Origin: an uncultured Mycoplasmatota bacterium
GTDB taxonomy: Bacteria > Bacillota_I > Bacilli_A > RF39 > UBA660
DNA length: 19,289 nt
Reading direction: 5' to 3'
NCBI GenBank assembly: GCA_946007485.1
Contig: CAMGAM010000007.1
Coordinates: forward strand, 1-19,289
The translations under genes and the position numbers were made by a program. The notes beneath the pieces were generated by a model. It worked only from the letters and a program-made list of their open reading frames with translations. It was not told the DNA's origin and did not search any database. This document shows positions 7,066 to 14,077 of this stretch, one piece after another. The first letter of the stretch is position 1; every line of letters begins with the position of its first letter.

Positions 7066-7182
7066 AATTATTTCAAATATAGTAAATTTTTTTTCGTTTT
7101 GTGCATAATATATACTGTGCCGTGAGTTCGCAAGACTTGCGTTTATAATAGATAAGAGTTAACAAATTTGTTAACTCTTTTT
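7066..7182 (+). ncRNA. Candidate small RNA upstream of spoIIGA
   Basis: This non-coding stretch between an extended -10 box and a strong terminator contains a GC-rich island, GTGCCGTGAGTTCGC (7117-7131), and a tight hairpin CGCAA-GAC-TTGCG (7129-7141) in a region that is otherwise almost all A and T. It does not look like SRP RNA, 6S RNA, tmRNA or a tRNA. A second possible start is the TATACT at 7111. It may instead be an untranslated leader that ends in an attenuator. Confidence 0.3.
7154..7182. terminator. Palindromic terminator before spoIIGA
   Basis: A perfect 26-base palindrome, AAGAGTTAACAAA with its mirror, is followed by TTT and preceded by A-rich sequence. It should isolate spoIIGA from upstream transcription, and its T-tract runs directly into the TTGACA at 7181. 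Confidence 0.8.
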
Positions 7183-7213
7183 GACATATTATTTATAAAT
7201 ATCAAGTTATACT
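7181..7213 (+). promoter_or_regulatory. spoIIG-type promoter with 21-bp spacer
   Basis: A consensus TTGACA (7181-7186) and TATACT (7208-7213) are 21 bp apart, with no good -10 at 17 bp. The Bacillus subtilis spoIIG promoter is known for a spacer of about 22 bp and needs phosphorylated Spo0A. The bottom strand over the -35 reads TGTCAAAAA, close to a Spo0A box (TGNCRAA). Transcription would begin near 7220, inside the ribosome site, which is a caution. Confidence 0.5.
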
Positions 7214-7229
7214 TAATAAGGTGATATGA

Positions 7230-7991
7230 ATGGTTTATGTTGATTTATTGGTTATCGAAGATTTAATTTTAAATTATTGCCTTTTAATCGGAACTAGCTT
7301 ACTTTTAAATCGTCCAACAAAACTAAAAAAAATATTTCTCTCGTCAGTTATTGGATGCATTCCACTAATTTTTCTCTTTACAGATATAAATAAAATTTTT
7401 CTTTTTCTAATTTCTATCTTTTTTGCCTTCATTATGTCCATTATATCATTCAAGTATAAAGATATTATTCATACAATAAAAAATATTATTTATATGTATT
7501 TAATAAGTATCTTTTTAGCAGGAACTATATATCTAATAAATGTAAATTTTCTTCCTAAAACAGATAATTTCTTTTTAAATTTTATTATATTAATTTTCTT
7601 ATCACCAATCATTACTTTTCTTTATATCAAAAGTATCAATAAAATTAAAACTAATTATTCTAATTACTACCTTCTTGACATATATTTAAAAGACAAACCA
7701 CAAATAACTCTAAATTCATATCTTGACACCGGAAATACACTAAAAGACCCTTATCGTAATTGGCCAATAATTTTAGTAAATAAAAATAAAATTGATTATC
7801 ACAATGAGAAATTTGTTTTTGTTCCATACAACACTATTGATAATCATGGTATGTTAAAATGCTTTAAGCCAGAAAAAATATACATCGAAAAAATTGGATA
7901 TCGAAAAAATCTTTTAATTGGCTTAATAGATGAGATTGGAATTGAAGGAGCAGAATGCATTTTAAATAAGAATCTCTTAGAAAGGATATAG
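7230..7991 (+). CDS. spoIIGA: SpoIIGA, sigma-E processing aspartic protease
   Basis: SpoIIGA is an integral membrane protease of the mother-cell side of the sporulation septum that removes the pro-sequence of sigma-E. This 253-aa protein has four to five hydrophobic segments in the first 135 residues (for example 37-72, 84-106 and 114-134). A soluble domain follows with the aspartic-protease motif LDTGN (Asp166-Thr167-Gly168), then DPYRNWPIILVN, VPYNTIDNHGML and EGAECILNKNLL, in the order of the SpoIIGA family. AAGGTGAT (7218-7225) sets the ATG at 7230; the ATG at 7226 is in a frame that stops at once. The stop is 3 bp before sigE, its substrate, so the two are one operon as in Bacillus. In Bacillus the protease is switched on by SpoIIR from the forespore; no spoIIR is in view. 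Confidence 0.93.
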   Translation: MVYVDLLVIEDLILNYCLLIGTSLLLNRPTKLKKIFLSSVIGCIPLIFLFTDINKIFLFLISIFFAFIMSIISFKYKDIIHTIKNIIYMYLISIFLAGTIYLINVNFLPKTDNFFLNFIILIFLSPIITFLYIKSINKIKTNYSNYYLLDIYLKDKPQITLNSYLDTGNTLKDPYRNWPIILVNKNKIDYHNEKFVFVPYNTIDNHGMLKCFKPEKIYIEKIGYRKNLLIGLIDEIGIEGAECILNKNLLERI

Positions 7992-7994
7992 AAA

Positions 7995-8678
7995 ATGATA
8001 AAAAAAATATTTTTAAAAATTATGAAGAAGTACCAAAGAATATTATTCGTTGGCAGCACTGATATACTACCAGAGCCACTTACTAAAGAAGAAGAAATTA
8101 AATATGTTGAAATGTCAATGAATAATGATGAATTTGCTAGAAATAAATTAATAGAGCATAATCTACGATTGGTTGTCTTTTTAGCTAAAAAATATGACAA
8201 CACTGGAACAGATTTAGAAGATCTCGTATCAATTGGCACCATTGGATTAATTAAAGCAGTAAATACTTATCGCCTAGACAAGAATATAAAATTAGCTACT
8301 TATGCTTCAAGATGTATTGATAATGAAATACTTATGCATTTAAGAAAAATAAAACGTAAAAAAACTGAAGTTAGCTTTGAAGATAGTCTTAGTTATGATT
8401 CAGATGGCAATGAACTTCATTTAGAAGATGTTTTAGGAACTGATAAGGATATCGTTACTAAGGGATTAGATGAAGAATTAGATAAGAGAATCATGTTAGA
8501 GGAAATTTCAAAATTAAGTCCTCGTGATAAAGAAATAATTGAATTAAGATATGGATTAAATCAAAAAAAAGAACTGACTCAAAAAGATGTTGCCAATTTA
8601 CTTGGTATCAGCCAATCATACATTTCAAGAATTGAGAAAAAAGTAATTAAAAAACTAAAAAGTATTATTAAAAATTAA
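7995..8678 (+). CDS. sigE: Pro-sigma-E, early mother-cell sporulation sigma factor
   Basis: Sigma-E directs RNA polymerase to early mother-cell genes. The 227 residues align throughout with Bacillus SigE: a basic N-terminal pro-sequence (about 1-16, shorter than the 27-29 residues in Bacillus), then FVGSTDILPEPLTKEEE, region 2 (NLRLVVFLAKKYDNTGTDLEDLVSIG split around 56-81, then GLIKAVNTYRLDKNIKLATY and ASRCIDNEILM), a VSFEDSLSYDSDGNELHLED linker, and region 4 with LSPRDKEIIELRYGL and the helix-turn-helix QKDVANLLGISQSYISRIEK. AAAGGA (7981-7986) lies 8 bases before the ATG. It is co-transcribed with spoIIGA, whose product should cleave it. Unlike in Bacillus, sigG does not follow; a terminator and convergent gpsA do. 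Confidence 0.97.
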   Translation: MIKKIFLKIMKKYQRILFVGSTDILPEPLTKEEEIKYVEMSMNNDEFARNKLIEHNLRLVVFLAKKYDNTGTDLEDLVSIGTIGLIKAVNTYRLDKNIKLATYASRCIDNEILMHLRKIKRKKTEVSFEDSLSYDSDGNELHLEDVLGTDKDIVTKGLDEELDKRIMLEEISKLSPRDKEIIELRYGLNQKKELTQKDVANLLGISQSYISRIEKKVIKKLKSIIKN

Positions 8679-8687
8679 CTTGTAGTA

Positions 8688-8716
8688 AAAAATGCAACTC
8701 TTCTAGTTGCATTTTT
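8688..8716. terminator. Bidirectional terminator between sigE and gpsA
   Basis: AAAAATGCAACT and AGTTGCATTTTT form a 12-bp perfect stem with a 5-base loop, A-rich on the left and T-rich on the right. It can serve sigE on the plus strand and gpsA on the minus strand. Confidence 0.88.
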
Positions 8717-8734
8717 AAAGTTACCTATTAAAAT

Positions 8735-9706
8735 TTATTTATCTAAATAAACAAGAATACTTTTATTATCATGATTTAAATAAATTATCTCATACATTAT
8801 ATTAATAAAACTCATCTCATATTTATATTTATTTAATAGCAAATATAAAGATTTTAAAGTATATAGTCCTTCAATTGTTGTACTATCTTTATATCTATTA
8901 ATTTCCTCTTTATTTTTATTATTTCCAATCAATTTCCCAAAAGTATAATTTCTACTATCAAAAGAATTACAAGTTAACCATAAATCTCCAATGCCAGCAT
9001 AACTTAAAAATGTTTCCTTTTTTCCACCAAAATATGCTATCATTTTAATAAAATCATTGATAACTTTTGTCATAAACATACTTTTTGTCGAAGTAGAGCA
9101 TTCCATTCCATCTATTATTCCACAAGCAATAGCAATTATATTTTTTACAGCTCCCCACATTTCAACTCCAAAAACATCATCTGAAATATTAATTTTCAAA
9201 TAATCATTATCTAAATATTTTTTTAAAAGAATTGCTGATGATTTATAATTAGTAGCCAAAGTTAAAGCCGATGGCTGTTTGTTTAAAATGTCTTTAGCAA
9301 AAGTCGGTCCAGAAATAACAGCAACTTTTTTAGTGCATAAAATCTTCTTCACTAGTTCTAGAGCAAAGCATAAATTATCTTGATCTATTCCCTTGCAAGC
9401 AACACAAATATGTTGTTCTTTTTTGTAATATTTTTTCATTTCTTCTAAAGTAGTTTTAACAAACTTAATTGACGTTGCAATAAAAATAGCATTAGTGTCG
9501 TTAATTGCTTCCTTAATATCCATAGTAATTTTAATGTTATTATCAAATTTAAAACTTGATAAAGAATCATCCTTAATTTTCTTGTTTATTAACATTTCAT
9601 ATTCATCAATAACCTTTGTCCATATTGAAACCTTACAACCATTATCCACTAATACTTGAGAAATTGCCAAACCATATGCTCCTGCTCCAAGAATTGCTAC
9701 TTTCAT
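8735..9706 (-). CDS. gpsA: Glycerol-3-phosphate dehydrogenase [NAD(P)+]
   Basis: GpsA reduces dihydroxyacetone phosphate to sn-glycerol-3-phosphate, the backbone for membrane phospholipids, in the cytoplasm. The 323-aa protein opens with the Rossmann motif ILGAGAYG (5-12). It then has ACKG (103-106), ISGPTFAKDI (131-140), the catalytic-lysine block VEMWGAVKNIIAIACGIIDG with Lys188 (181-200), and the substrate-binding block YAGIGDLWLTCNSFDSRNYT in the C-terminal domain. Length and motif order are normal for the family. Its start overlaps the end of the DUF192 gene by 4 bp, so the two are translated from one message. The usual partner der/engA is not in view. Confidence 0.96.
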   Translation of the reverse strand: MKVAILGAGAYGLAISQVLVDNGCKVSIWTKVIDEYEMLINKKIKDDSLSSFKFDNNIKITMDIKEAINDTNAIFIATSIKFVKTTLEEMKKYYKKEQHICVACKGIDQDNLCFALELVKKILCTKKVAVISGPTFAKDILNKQPSALTLATNYKSSAILLKKYLDNDYLKINISDDVFGVEMWGAVKNIIAIACGIIDGMECSTSTKSMFMTKVINDFIKMIAYFGGKKETFLSYAGIGDLWLTCNSFDSRNYTFGKLIGNNKNKEEINRYKDSTTIEGLYTLKSLYLLLNKYKYEMSFINIMYEIIYLNHDNKSILVYLDK

Positions 9707-10020
9707 TTTTCCACCTTTATCTTTCTGTTTAATTCTATTTCAAAATAATTAACAGGTAATTCAATAGTTTTATATACTTTTCTTTTTGGCCATATAATCT
9801 TATTCTTACTTAAATTATTAAAATAATAAATAATATTATTGTTTTTATCACACATAATTACATCGATGTTTTCCTTCATAAAAAAAGTATGGATACTATT
9901 ACATCTATTAAATAATAGTGCATAATCAATATTCCGCTTAAACATAAAACCTTTAAGTCTTGAAAAAAAACTTCTACATTCTATAACTTTAATACTTTTA
10001 TCGCCATATACAATTTTCAT
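9703..10020 (-). CDS. DUF192 family protein
   Basis: This 105-aa protein matches the small DUF192 fold: KGFMFKRNIDYALLF (about 24-38), the family core CNSIHTFFMKENIDVIMCD (40-58) and a C-terminal KTIELPVNYFEI (84-95). The family's biochemical role is not established; many members are exported lipoproteins, but this one starts directly at the domain and should be cytoplasmic. AGGATGG precedes the ATG by 8 bases on the minus strand. It is the first gene of a two-gene operon with gpsA (4-bp overlap), with a promoter at 10041-10069. It is divergent from the glycosidase-like gene. Confidence 0.8.
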   Translation of the reverse strand: MKIVYGDKSIKVIECRSFFSRLKGFMFKRNIDYALLFNRCNSIHTFFMKENIDVIMCDKNNNIIYYFNNLSKNKIIWPKRKVYKTIELPVNYFEIELNRKIKVEK

Positions 10021-10040
10021 CTTTTTACCATCCTAGATAA

Positions 10041-10069
10041 ATTTTACCAAAAAAAAATATAATATTCAA
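10041..10069 (-). promoter_or_regulatory. Promoter of the DUF192-gpsA operon
   Basis: On the minus strand TTGAAT (10069-10064) and TAAAAT (10046-10041) are 17 bp apart, with a TG extension (TGG-TAAAAT). Transcription would start near 10034, about 14 bases before the start codon. Confidence 0.6.
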
Positions 10070-10103
10070 CCTAAAATAAAAGATGGAAAAAAATATATAT
10101 GTG

Positions 10104-10112
10104 TGTTATACT
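10104..10112 (+). promoter_or_regulatory. Extended -10 promoter of the glycosidase-like gene
   Basis: TGT-TATACT has a weak -35 (TGGAAA, 10084-10089) 17 bp upstream. The start point would fall at about 10119, on the AGGTGATA ribosome site. The block GTTATACT ... GGTGATA ... ATG is nearly the same as that before spoIIGA (7206-7232). Confidence 0.5.
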
Positions 10113-10128
10113 AATTATAGGTGATAAT

Positions 10129-11823
10129 ATGTCAGACAGAACTAGAAGAACTAAAAAGAAAAAATTAAAAATTGGTCGCATTATAATTGCACTAGTTATA
10201 TGTATAATCATTATTCTAGCTGTAACAAAATTATTAGGTTCAACTACAGTTAAAATTATTAATAAAAACTATTATATTTCTTCCACAACCAATAGTGTTC
10301 AATTATATTCTTATAATGAAGAAAGTGAAAAGATGGAAGAAACAGAAATTATTTATCGTGGAACTAAAGTAAAATCTAAAGATCAAAAAAAGATAATAGG
10401 TGACATTAGCTATGTAGAAATCACTATTGAAGAAAAAAAATATTACATAAATGAAATAAATCTTACTGAAGATGAGAAAAACATAGTGTTAGAAAAAGAA
10501 AAATACGTTAGAACTTCTGCTACTATTTATCAAAATGAACAAGACTATAAAATTGCTTCCTTTGTTAAAAAAGGTAATAAGATAGATATTCTTGGTTATG
10601 ACAAAATTGATGATCAAGGACTTGTCAATATGTACAAAATAAAATATGAAGATATGGAAGGTTGGGTATATGCTAAATATCTAGTTGATGCAGAGAATGA
10701 AGCTAAAGGAAATTACAACGAAAATGGTATTTATGATATTCATAAAGATAGAAAATACAGTAGAGAATTATATGGTGGAAAAGCCTCAACTCTAGACTAT
10801 TATCCATATGAAAAGCCAGAATTCAAAGATAATCCATTACTAAAAAATGCTAAAGCCATGTATTTAAATGCTGGCGCCAACGTTATTTCTAATATTGATA
10901 AATATCTAGAAATAGCAACATCGAGCGGTGTGAATGCCATCGTTGTTGATTTAAAAGATGGAGCACTTGCATATCCTATGGAAATTGCTAAAGAGTATTC
11001 CATGACTGCATATAATACTGCTATTAACAGTTATGATGACTATAAAAATGCTATCGATAAAATAAAAAATGCTGGAATATATGTCATTGGAAGAATTGTT
11101 GTTTTCAATGATTCACATTATGGAAAAGATCATCCAGAAGATTGCATTGATTCACCAGTATCCCAAAGATTATGGCCATCAGCCTTCAGTAGAGGAGCGT
11201 GGGAATATAATGTTGCCTTAGCCAAACAGGCCATTGATGATATGGGATTTAATGAAATACAATATGATTATGTTAGATTTCCGGAAGATGCCTACAATAT
11301 GTCCCAAAATAGTAATACTGATTTTAAAAATAAATATAACGAAGAAAAAGCCGAAGCTGTTCAAAATTTTCTATTCTATGCTGCTGATCAAATACATAAA
11401 GAAGGAGTATATCTATCAGTTGACGTCTTTGGAGAATGTTCTGGTACATATGTTACCTCATATGGCCAATATTGGCCTGCCATATCCAATATAGTAGATG
11501 TCATAAGCTCTATGCCATATACTGATCATTTCGGTAGAAATATTGATACATGGACCAATGCTTATCAAACAGTCAATAATTGGGCTAAAGGAGCAGTCGA
11601 AAGACAAACAGAAATTCCTACTCCAGCCATTGCTAGAACTTGGATTACTGCCTATGATACACCGTATTGGAATCCAACTGTTACTTATGATGCTACTAAG
11701 ATAAGTGATCAAGCTAGAGCATTGGTAGATGCTGGACTTAATGGTGGATTTATTACTTGGAATTCAGCTTCTAATTTAAATAAATACAATCAAATTAAAT
11801 CAGCTTTTTCAAAAGATTATTAA
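10129..11823 (+). CDS. Membrane-anchored SH3-like / DUF4015 glycosidase-like protein
   Basis: This 564-aa protein has a basic N-terminus (KKKKLK), one membrane anchor (about 16-37) and an extracellular rest. Residues about 110-190 form an SH3-like segment (VRTSATIYQNEQDYKIASFV, EGWVYAKYLV), which often binds cell wall. Residues about 235-560 match the DUF4015 putative glycoside hydrolase domain: AMYLNAGANV, NAIVVDLKDG with an Asp pair, AYPM, GIYVIGRIVVFND, GFNEIQYDYVRFPED with conserved Asp, YLSVDVFGE and a final GGFITWNSASN. A TIM-barrel hydrolase acting on surface polysaccharide or peptidoglycan is likely, but the substrate is not known. The ATG at 10129 is chosen because AGGTGATA (10119-10126) precedes it; the ATG at 10099 lies in the promoter. 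YutD follows 21 bp later. Confidence 0.85.
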   Translation: MSDRTRRTKKKKLKIGRIIIALVICIIIILAVTKLLGSTTVKIINKNYYISSTTNSVQLYSYNEESEKMEETEIIYRGTKVKSKDQKKIIGDISYVEITIEEKKYYINEINLTEDEKNIVLEKEKYVRTSATIYQNEQDYKIASFVKKGNKIDILGYDKIDDQGLVNMYKIKYEDMEGWVYAKYLVDAENEAKGNYNENGIYDIHKDRKYSRELYGGKASTLDYYPYEKPEFKDNPLLKNAKAMYLNAGANVISNIDKYLEIATSSGVNAIVVDLKDGALAYPMEIAKEYSMTAYNTAINSYDDYKNAIDKIKNAGIYVIGRIVVFNDSHYGKDHPEDCIDSPVSQRLWPSAFSRGAWEYNVALAKQAIDDMGFNEIQYDYVRFPEDAYNMSQNSNTDFKNKYNEEKAEAVQNFLFYAADQIHKEGVYLSVDVFGECSGTYVTSYGQYWPAISNIVDVISSMPYTDHFGRNIDTWTNAYQTVNNWAKGAVERQTEIPTPAIARTWITAYDTPYWNPTVTYDATKISDQARALVDAGLNGGFITWNSASNLNKYNQIKSAFSKDY

Positions 11824-11844
11824 ATAAAGGATGCGTGATAAAAA

Positions 11845-12120
11845 ATGAAAATAACTATAAATAATACTGAATATGAATTAATAAATAATTATAAAGATGC
11901 TTTTAATGAAGAAGAATTTTTATCTAAATGTACAGATTACTTTTATGATTATGATTATATCGTAGGTGATATTGCCTATGGAAAATTAAGATTAAAAGGA
12001 TTTTATGACGAAAAATCAAAAAAAGTAAATAAAATTAATAATTATAAAAATTTAGATGATTATTTAAAAAATAATTGTGCACCAGGTTGTAAATACTTTG
12101 TGGTAAAGAAAATTAAATAA
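11845..12120 (+). CDS. yutD: YutD family protein
   Basis: This 91-aa cytoplasmic protein matches the small YutD (DUF1027) family of Firmicutes: EEFLSKCTDYFYDYDYIVGD (25-44), YGKLRLKGFYDEKSK (46-60), YLKNNCAPGCKYFVVKK at the C-terminus, with the paired Cys typical of the family. No function is established. Upstream AAAGG is rather far from the ATG, but no other start is in frame. It is probably co-transcribed with the preceding glycosidase-like gene, 21 bp away. Confidence 0.85.
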   Translation: MKITINNTEYELINNYKDAFNEEEFLSKCTDYFYDYDYIVGDIAYGKLRLKGFYDEKSKKVNKINNYKNLDDYLKNNCAPGCKYFVVKKIK

Positions 12121-12135
12121 AATGATTTAAAAATA

Positions 12136-12164
12136 TTGTCAAAGCAAATATCTTATGATAAAAT
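12136..12164 (+). promoter_or_regulatory. Strong sigma-A-type promoter for the secreted-protein pair
   Basis: TTGTCA (12136-12141) and TAAAAT (12159-12164) have an exact 17-bp spacer and a TGA extension on the -10. Transcription should start near 12171, and AGGAGGG follows at 12184. This is one of the best promoters in the window, suggesting high expression. Confidence 0.75.
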
Positions 12165-12195
12165 TTAATTATAGAGTAAAGATAGGAGGGCAAAA

Positions 12196-12825
12196 ATGAA
12201 TAAACAAAAATTGATAGGGACAATTATTGGAGTAATTTTCTTTGTTGCTTTAATTGCTGGAGCAACATTTGCATGGTTAACATTTAATGCTACTGTTACA
12301 AATGGGACATATAATGGAACTTCACTAAACTTTACGTATACATATAATGGAGGAAACACAGTGAACAAAATATCAATATTAGGAGCAACCCCTGCGAGAA
12401 ATTCTATAAAAGACCAAGCAGGATATGTTGTTTTAACTGCATCTAAAGCGGCTAATACCGCTAAAGCAAGTTCGTTCAATATTAAATTACACAAAAATTC
12501 ATCATCAATTACTCCAGAAAGTGTAATCAGATATGCCGTATGTAAAGGTACTGCTGCTAATTGTGATAATACTGCATCTACTGCTATTCCATCCACAACC
12601 AATACTACTTTCGTAGCTTATGGAGAACTTGGTACATGGGATAGTAACAAAGACATAACCTTATATTCAGATACATCAACTTTTGCTAATGAAGGTGCTG
12701 CCAGTGCAACATATTATGTGTATTTATGGATAGATGGTACATTAGTTACTTCAACAAATCAAAGTTCAATTATTGGAAAATCATTTAGTGGATACATACA
12801 TGCTAGTTCAACTCAAACTGGCTAA
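12196..12825 (+). CDS. Secreted TasA/SipW-signal-type protein, paralogue 1
   Basis: This 209-aa protein is exported. It has a short basic start (MNKQK), a hydrophobic core (7-24) and the signature LIAGATFAWLTFNA (20-33), which fits SipW-cognate signal peptides of TasA/CalY-like matrix proteins. The mature part is rich in Ser, Thr, Asn and Gly, with alternating beta-strand patterns, a CKGTAANC Cys pair (about 117-124) and the C-terminal motif YYVYLWIDGTLV ... FSGYIHA shared with three other proteins here. Strong AGGAGGG lies 5 bases before the ATG, and a near-consensus promoter is upstream. A surface fibre or matrix subunit is likely; substrate binding cannot be read from sequence. It lacks the K/R-G-F-T-L-x-E start of type IV pilins. 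Confidence 0.7.
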   Translation: MNKQKLIGTIIGVIFFVALIAGATFAWLTFNATVTNGTYNGTSLNFTYTYNGGNTVNKISILGATPARNSIKDQAGYVVLTASKAANTAKASSFNIKLHKNSSSITPESVIRYAVCKGTAANCDNTASTAIPSTTNTTFVAYGELGTWDSNKDITLYSDTSTFANEGAASATYYVYLWIDGTLVTSTNQSSIIGKSFSGYIHASSTQTG

Positions 12826-12850
12826 TATTTATAATAAATAAGGAGGAAAA

Positions 12851-13414
12851 ATGAAAAATAACGATAAAAAGAAAATAATACTTTCAATAATCACGGTATT
12901 ATTGGTTGTTGTTTTAATCGCCGGTGGAACATTCGCATGGTGGACATGGACTTCATCTAATAATACAGCAATATCTTTCACCGTAGAAGGTGGTTCTATG
13001 ACAATTGATGGTGGCGGAAATATCACTGGACAAAAAATGGTTCCAACAAATAATTGTTCAGGTACATATGCAATAGTTAGAACTGTAAAGGTAACAGCAA
13101 TAAACCAAACTGCAACAAGTATGACATCAACAGTTCAACTAGATTTAAGTGGATTGCCATCTGCACTAAGAACTTCAAATTTAAAATATACATTCTCAGA
13201 AACATCTGGATGTAATACTGGTTCACCTACAGGAACACTATCAGGAACTACAACACCATTTACATTAACTAGTTTCAGCGTTGGCGCTGGTGCAACTGTA
13301 AACAAAACTTACTATCTATATATCTGGTTAGATAGTGCTGAGACAAGTTCTGCCACTCAAGGAAAATCATTTACAATTAAGTTTGCTGGTACATTAGTAC
13401 AAAATGCTAGCTAA
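12851..13414 (+). CDS. Secreted TasA/SipW-signal-type protein, paralogue 2
   Basis: This 187-aa protein follows paralogue 1 by 25 bp with its own strong AAGGAGG, so the two form an operon. It has a basic N-terminus (MKNNDKKK), a hydrophobic core and LIAGGTFAWWTWTSS (22-36). The mature domain is Thr/Ser/Gly-rich with Cys in NNCSGTYAIVR and SGCNTGSP, which may form a disulfide. It ends with the same type of strand, YYLYIWLDSAE (about 156-166), then FTIKFAGTL. It probably has the same kind of surface or matrix role as its neighbour. A bidirectional terminator closes the unit. Confidence 0.7.
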   Translation: MKNNDKKKIILSIITVLLVVVLIAGGTFAWWTWTSSNNTAISFTVEGGSMTIDGGGNITGQKMVPTNNCSGTYAIVRTVKVTAINQTATSMTSTVQLDLSGLPSALRTSNLKYTFSETSGCNTGSPTGTLSGTTTPFTLTSFSVGAGATVNKTYYLYIWLDSAETSSATQGKSFTIKFAGTLVQNAS

Positions 13415-13446
13415 TAACTAAATGATTGATAAATTATTATGAAAAT

Positions 13447-13489
13447 AAAAAGAGTTATGTTATAAAAGTATAAAATCATAACTCTTTTT
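13447..13489. terminator. Bidirectional terminator between paralogue 2 and yqfQ
   Basis: AAAAAGAGTTATG and CATAACTCTTTTT form a perfect 13-bp stem with a 17-base loop. It works for the secreted-protein operon on the plus strand and the YqfQ-like gene on the minus strand, whose stop overlaps the right arm. Confidence 0.88.
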
Positions 13490-13967
13490 AAATGAAAAAA
13501 TTTGGATAACTATCATCTGAAACTTCTTTTTTTATAACTGAATTTTCATTAATATAAGAATTAGTTACATTATTATTATTGCTATGATGAACATCGTTAT
13601 TACTAAAATTATTACTTATTTTTCTATTTTTTGAATTACTACTAACCGTTTCACTCCCAAACGCCTTAGCCAGTCTAAACATTGACTTCATATTGTTAAC
13701 CATCGGCTTAGCTTGCCTAATAAGGGGAATAGTTTGATTAACAACATTTAATGTCTTATTAGCTCCACTAAGTAATCCCCCAAAATTAAATGATTTAAGA
13801 CTGTTTCCGATTCTGCTAAAAAATCCCATTCCTCTAGGAACAGAAGACATAGCACCACGCATCATTGGTCCACTCATCATTGCACTATTCATCATAGCAC
13901 CATTCATAGGTGCCATTCTCATTCCCATATTTGCCATATTAGGCATATAAAATCTTCCTGGATTCAT
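13488..13967 (-). CDS. yqfQ: YqfQ/VrrA-like protein
   Basis: This 159-aa protein shows the two-part YqfQ pattern. A Met/Pro/Asn/Gly-rich low-complexity start (about 1-46, many MM, NMGM and GPMM units) is followed by a hydrophobic helical core, FFSRIGNSLKSFNFGGLLSG (49-68), then LNVVNQTIPLIRQAKPMVNN (73-92) and MKSMFRLAKAF. The C-terminal 50 residues are Asn/Ser-rich. In Bacilli this family is linked to spores (the variable-repeat vrrA locus of B. anthracis is a member). AGGAAGG precedes the ATG on the minus strand. It stands alone, divergent from pilC. No enzymatic function is apparent. Confidence 0.65.
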   Translation of the reverse strand: MNPGRFYMPNMANMGMRMAPMNGAMMNSAMMSGPMMRGAMSSVPRGMGFFSRIGNSLKSFNFGGLLSGANKTLNVVNQTIPLIRQAKPMVNNMKSMFRLAKAFGSETVSSNSKNRKISNNFSNNDVHHSNNNNVTNSYINENSVIKKEVSDDSYPNFFI

Positions 13968-14034
13968 AACTAATATCCCTTCCTAACATAATATATGAAA
14001 AAAAACAAAAAAAGTTTTAAAAAAGCAATATTTG

Positions 14035-14043
14035 TGATACAAT
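14035..14043 (+). promoter_or_regulatory. Extended -10 promoter of pilC
   Basis: TGA-TACAAT ends 35 bases before the start at 14078. The -35 region (TTTTAA, 14015-14020) is weak. The AAGGCGGTG ribosome site lies at 14063-14071. Confidence 0.5.
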
Positions 14044-14077
14044 TATAATATAAGAAAATAAAAAGGCGGTGAACAAA

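Noticed and set aside
11234..11712. Overlapping frames inside the glycosidase-like gene and other antisense frames
   Set aside because: They lie in other frames of well-supported genes, lack ribosome sites and have no recognisable composition or motifs.
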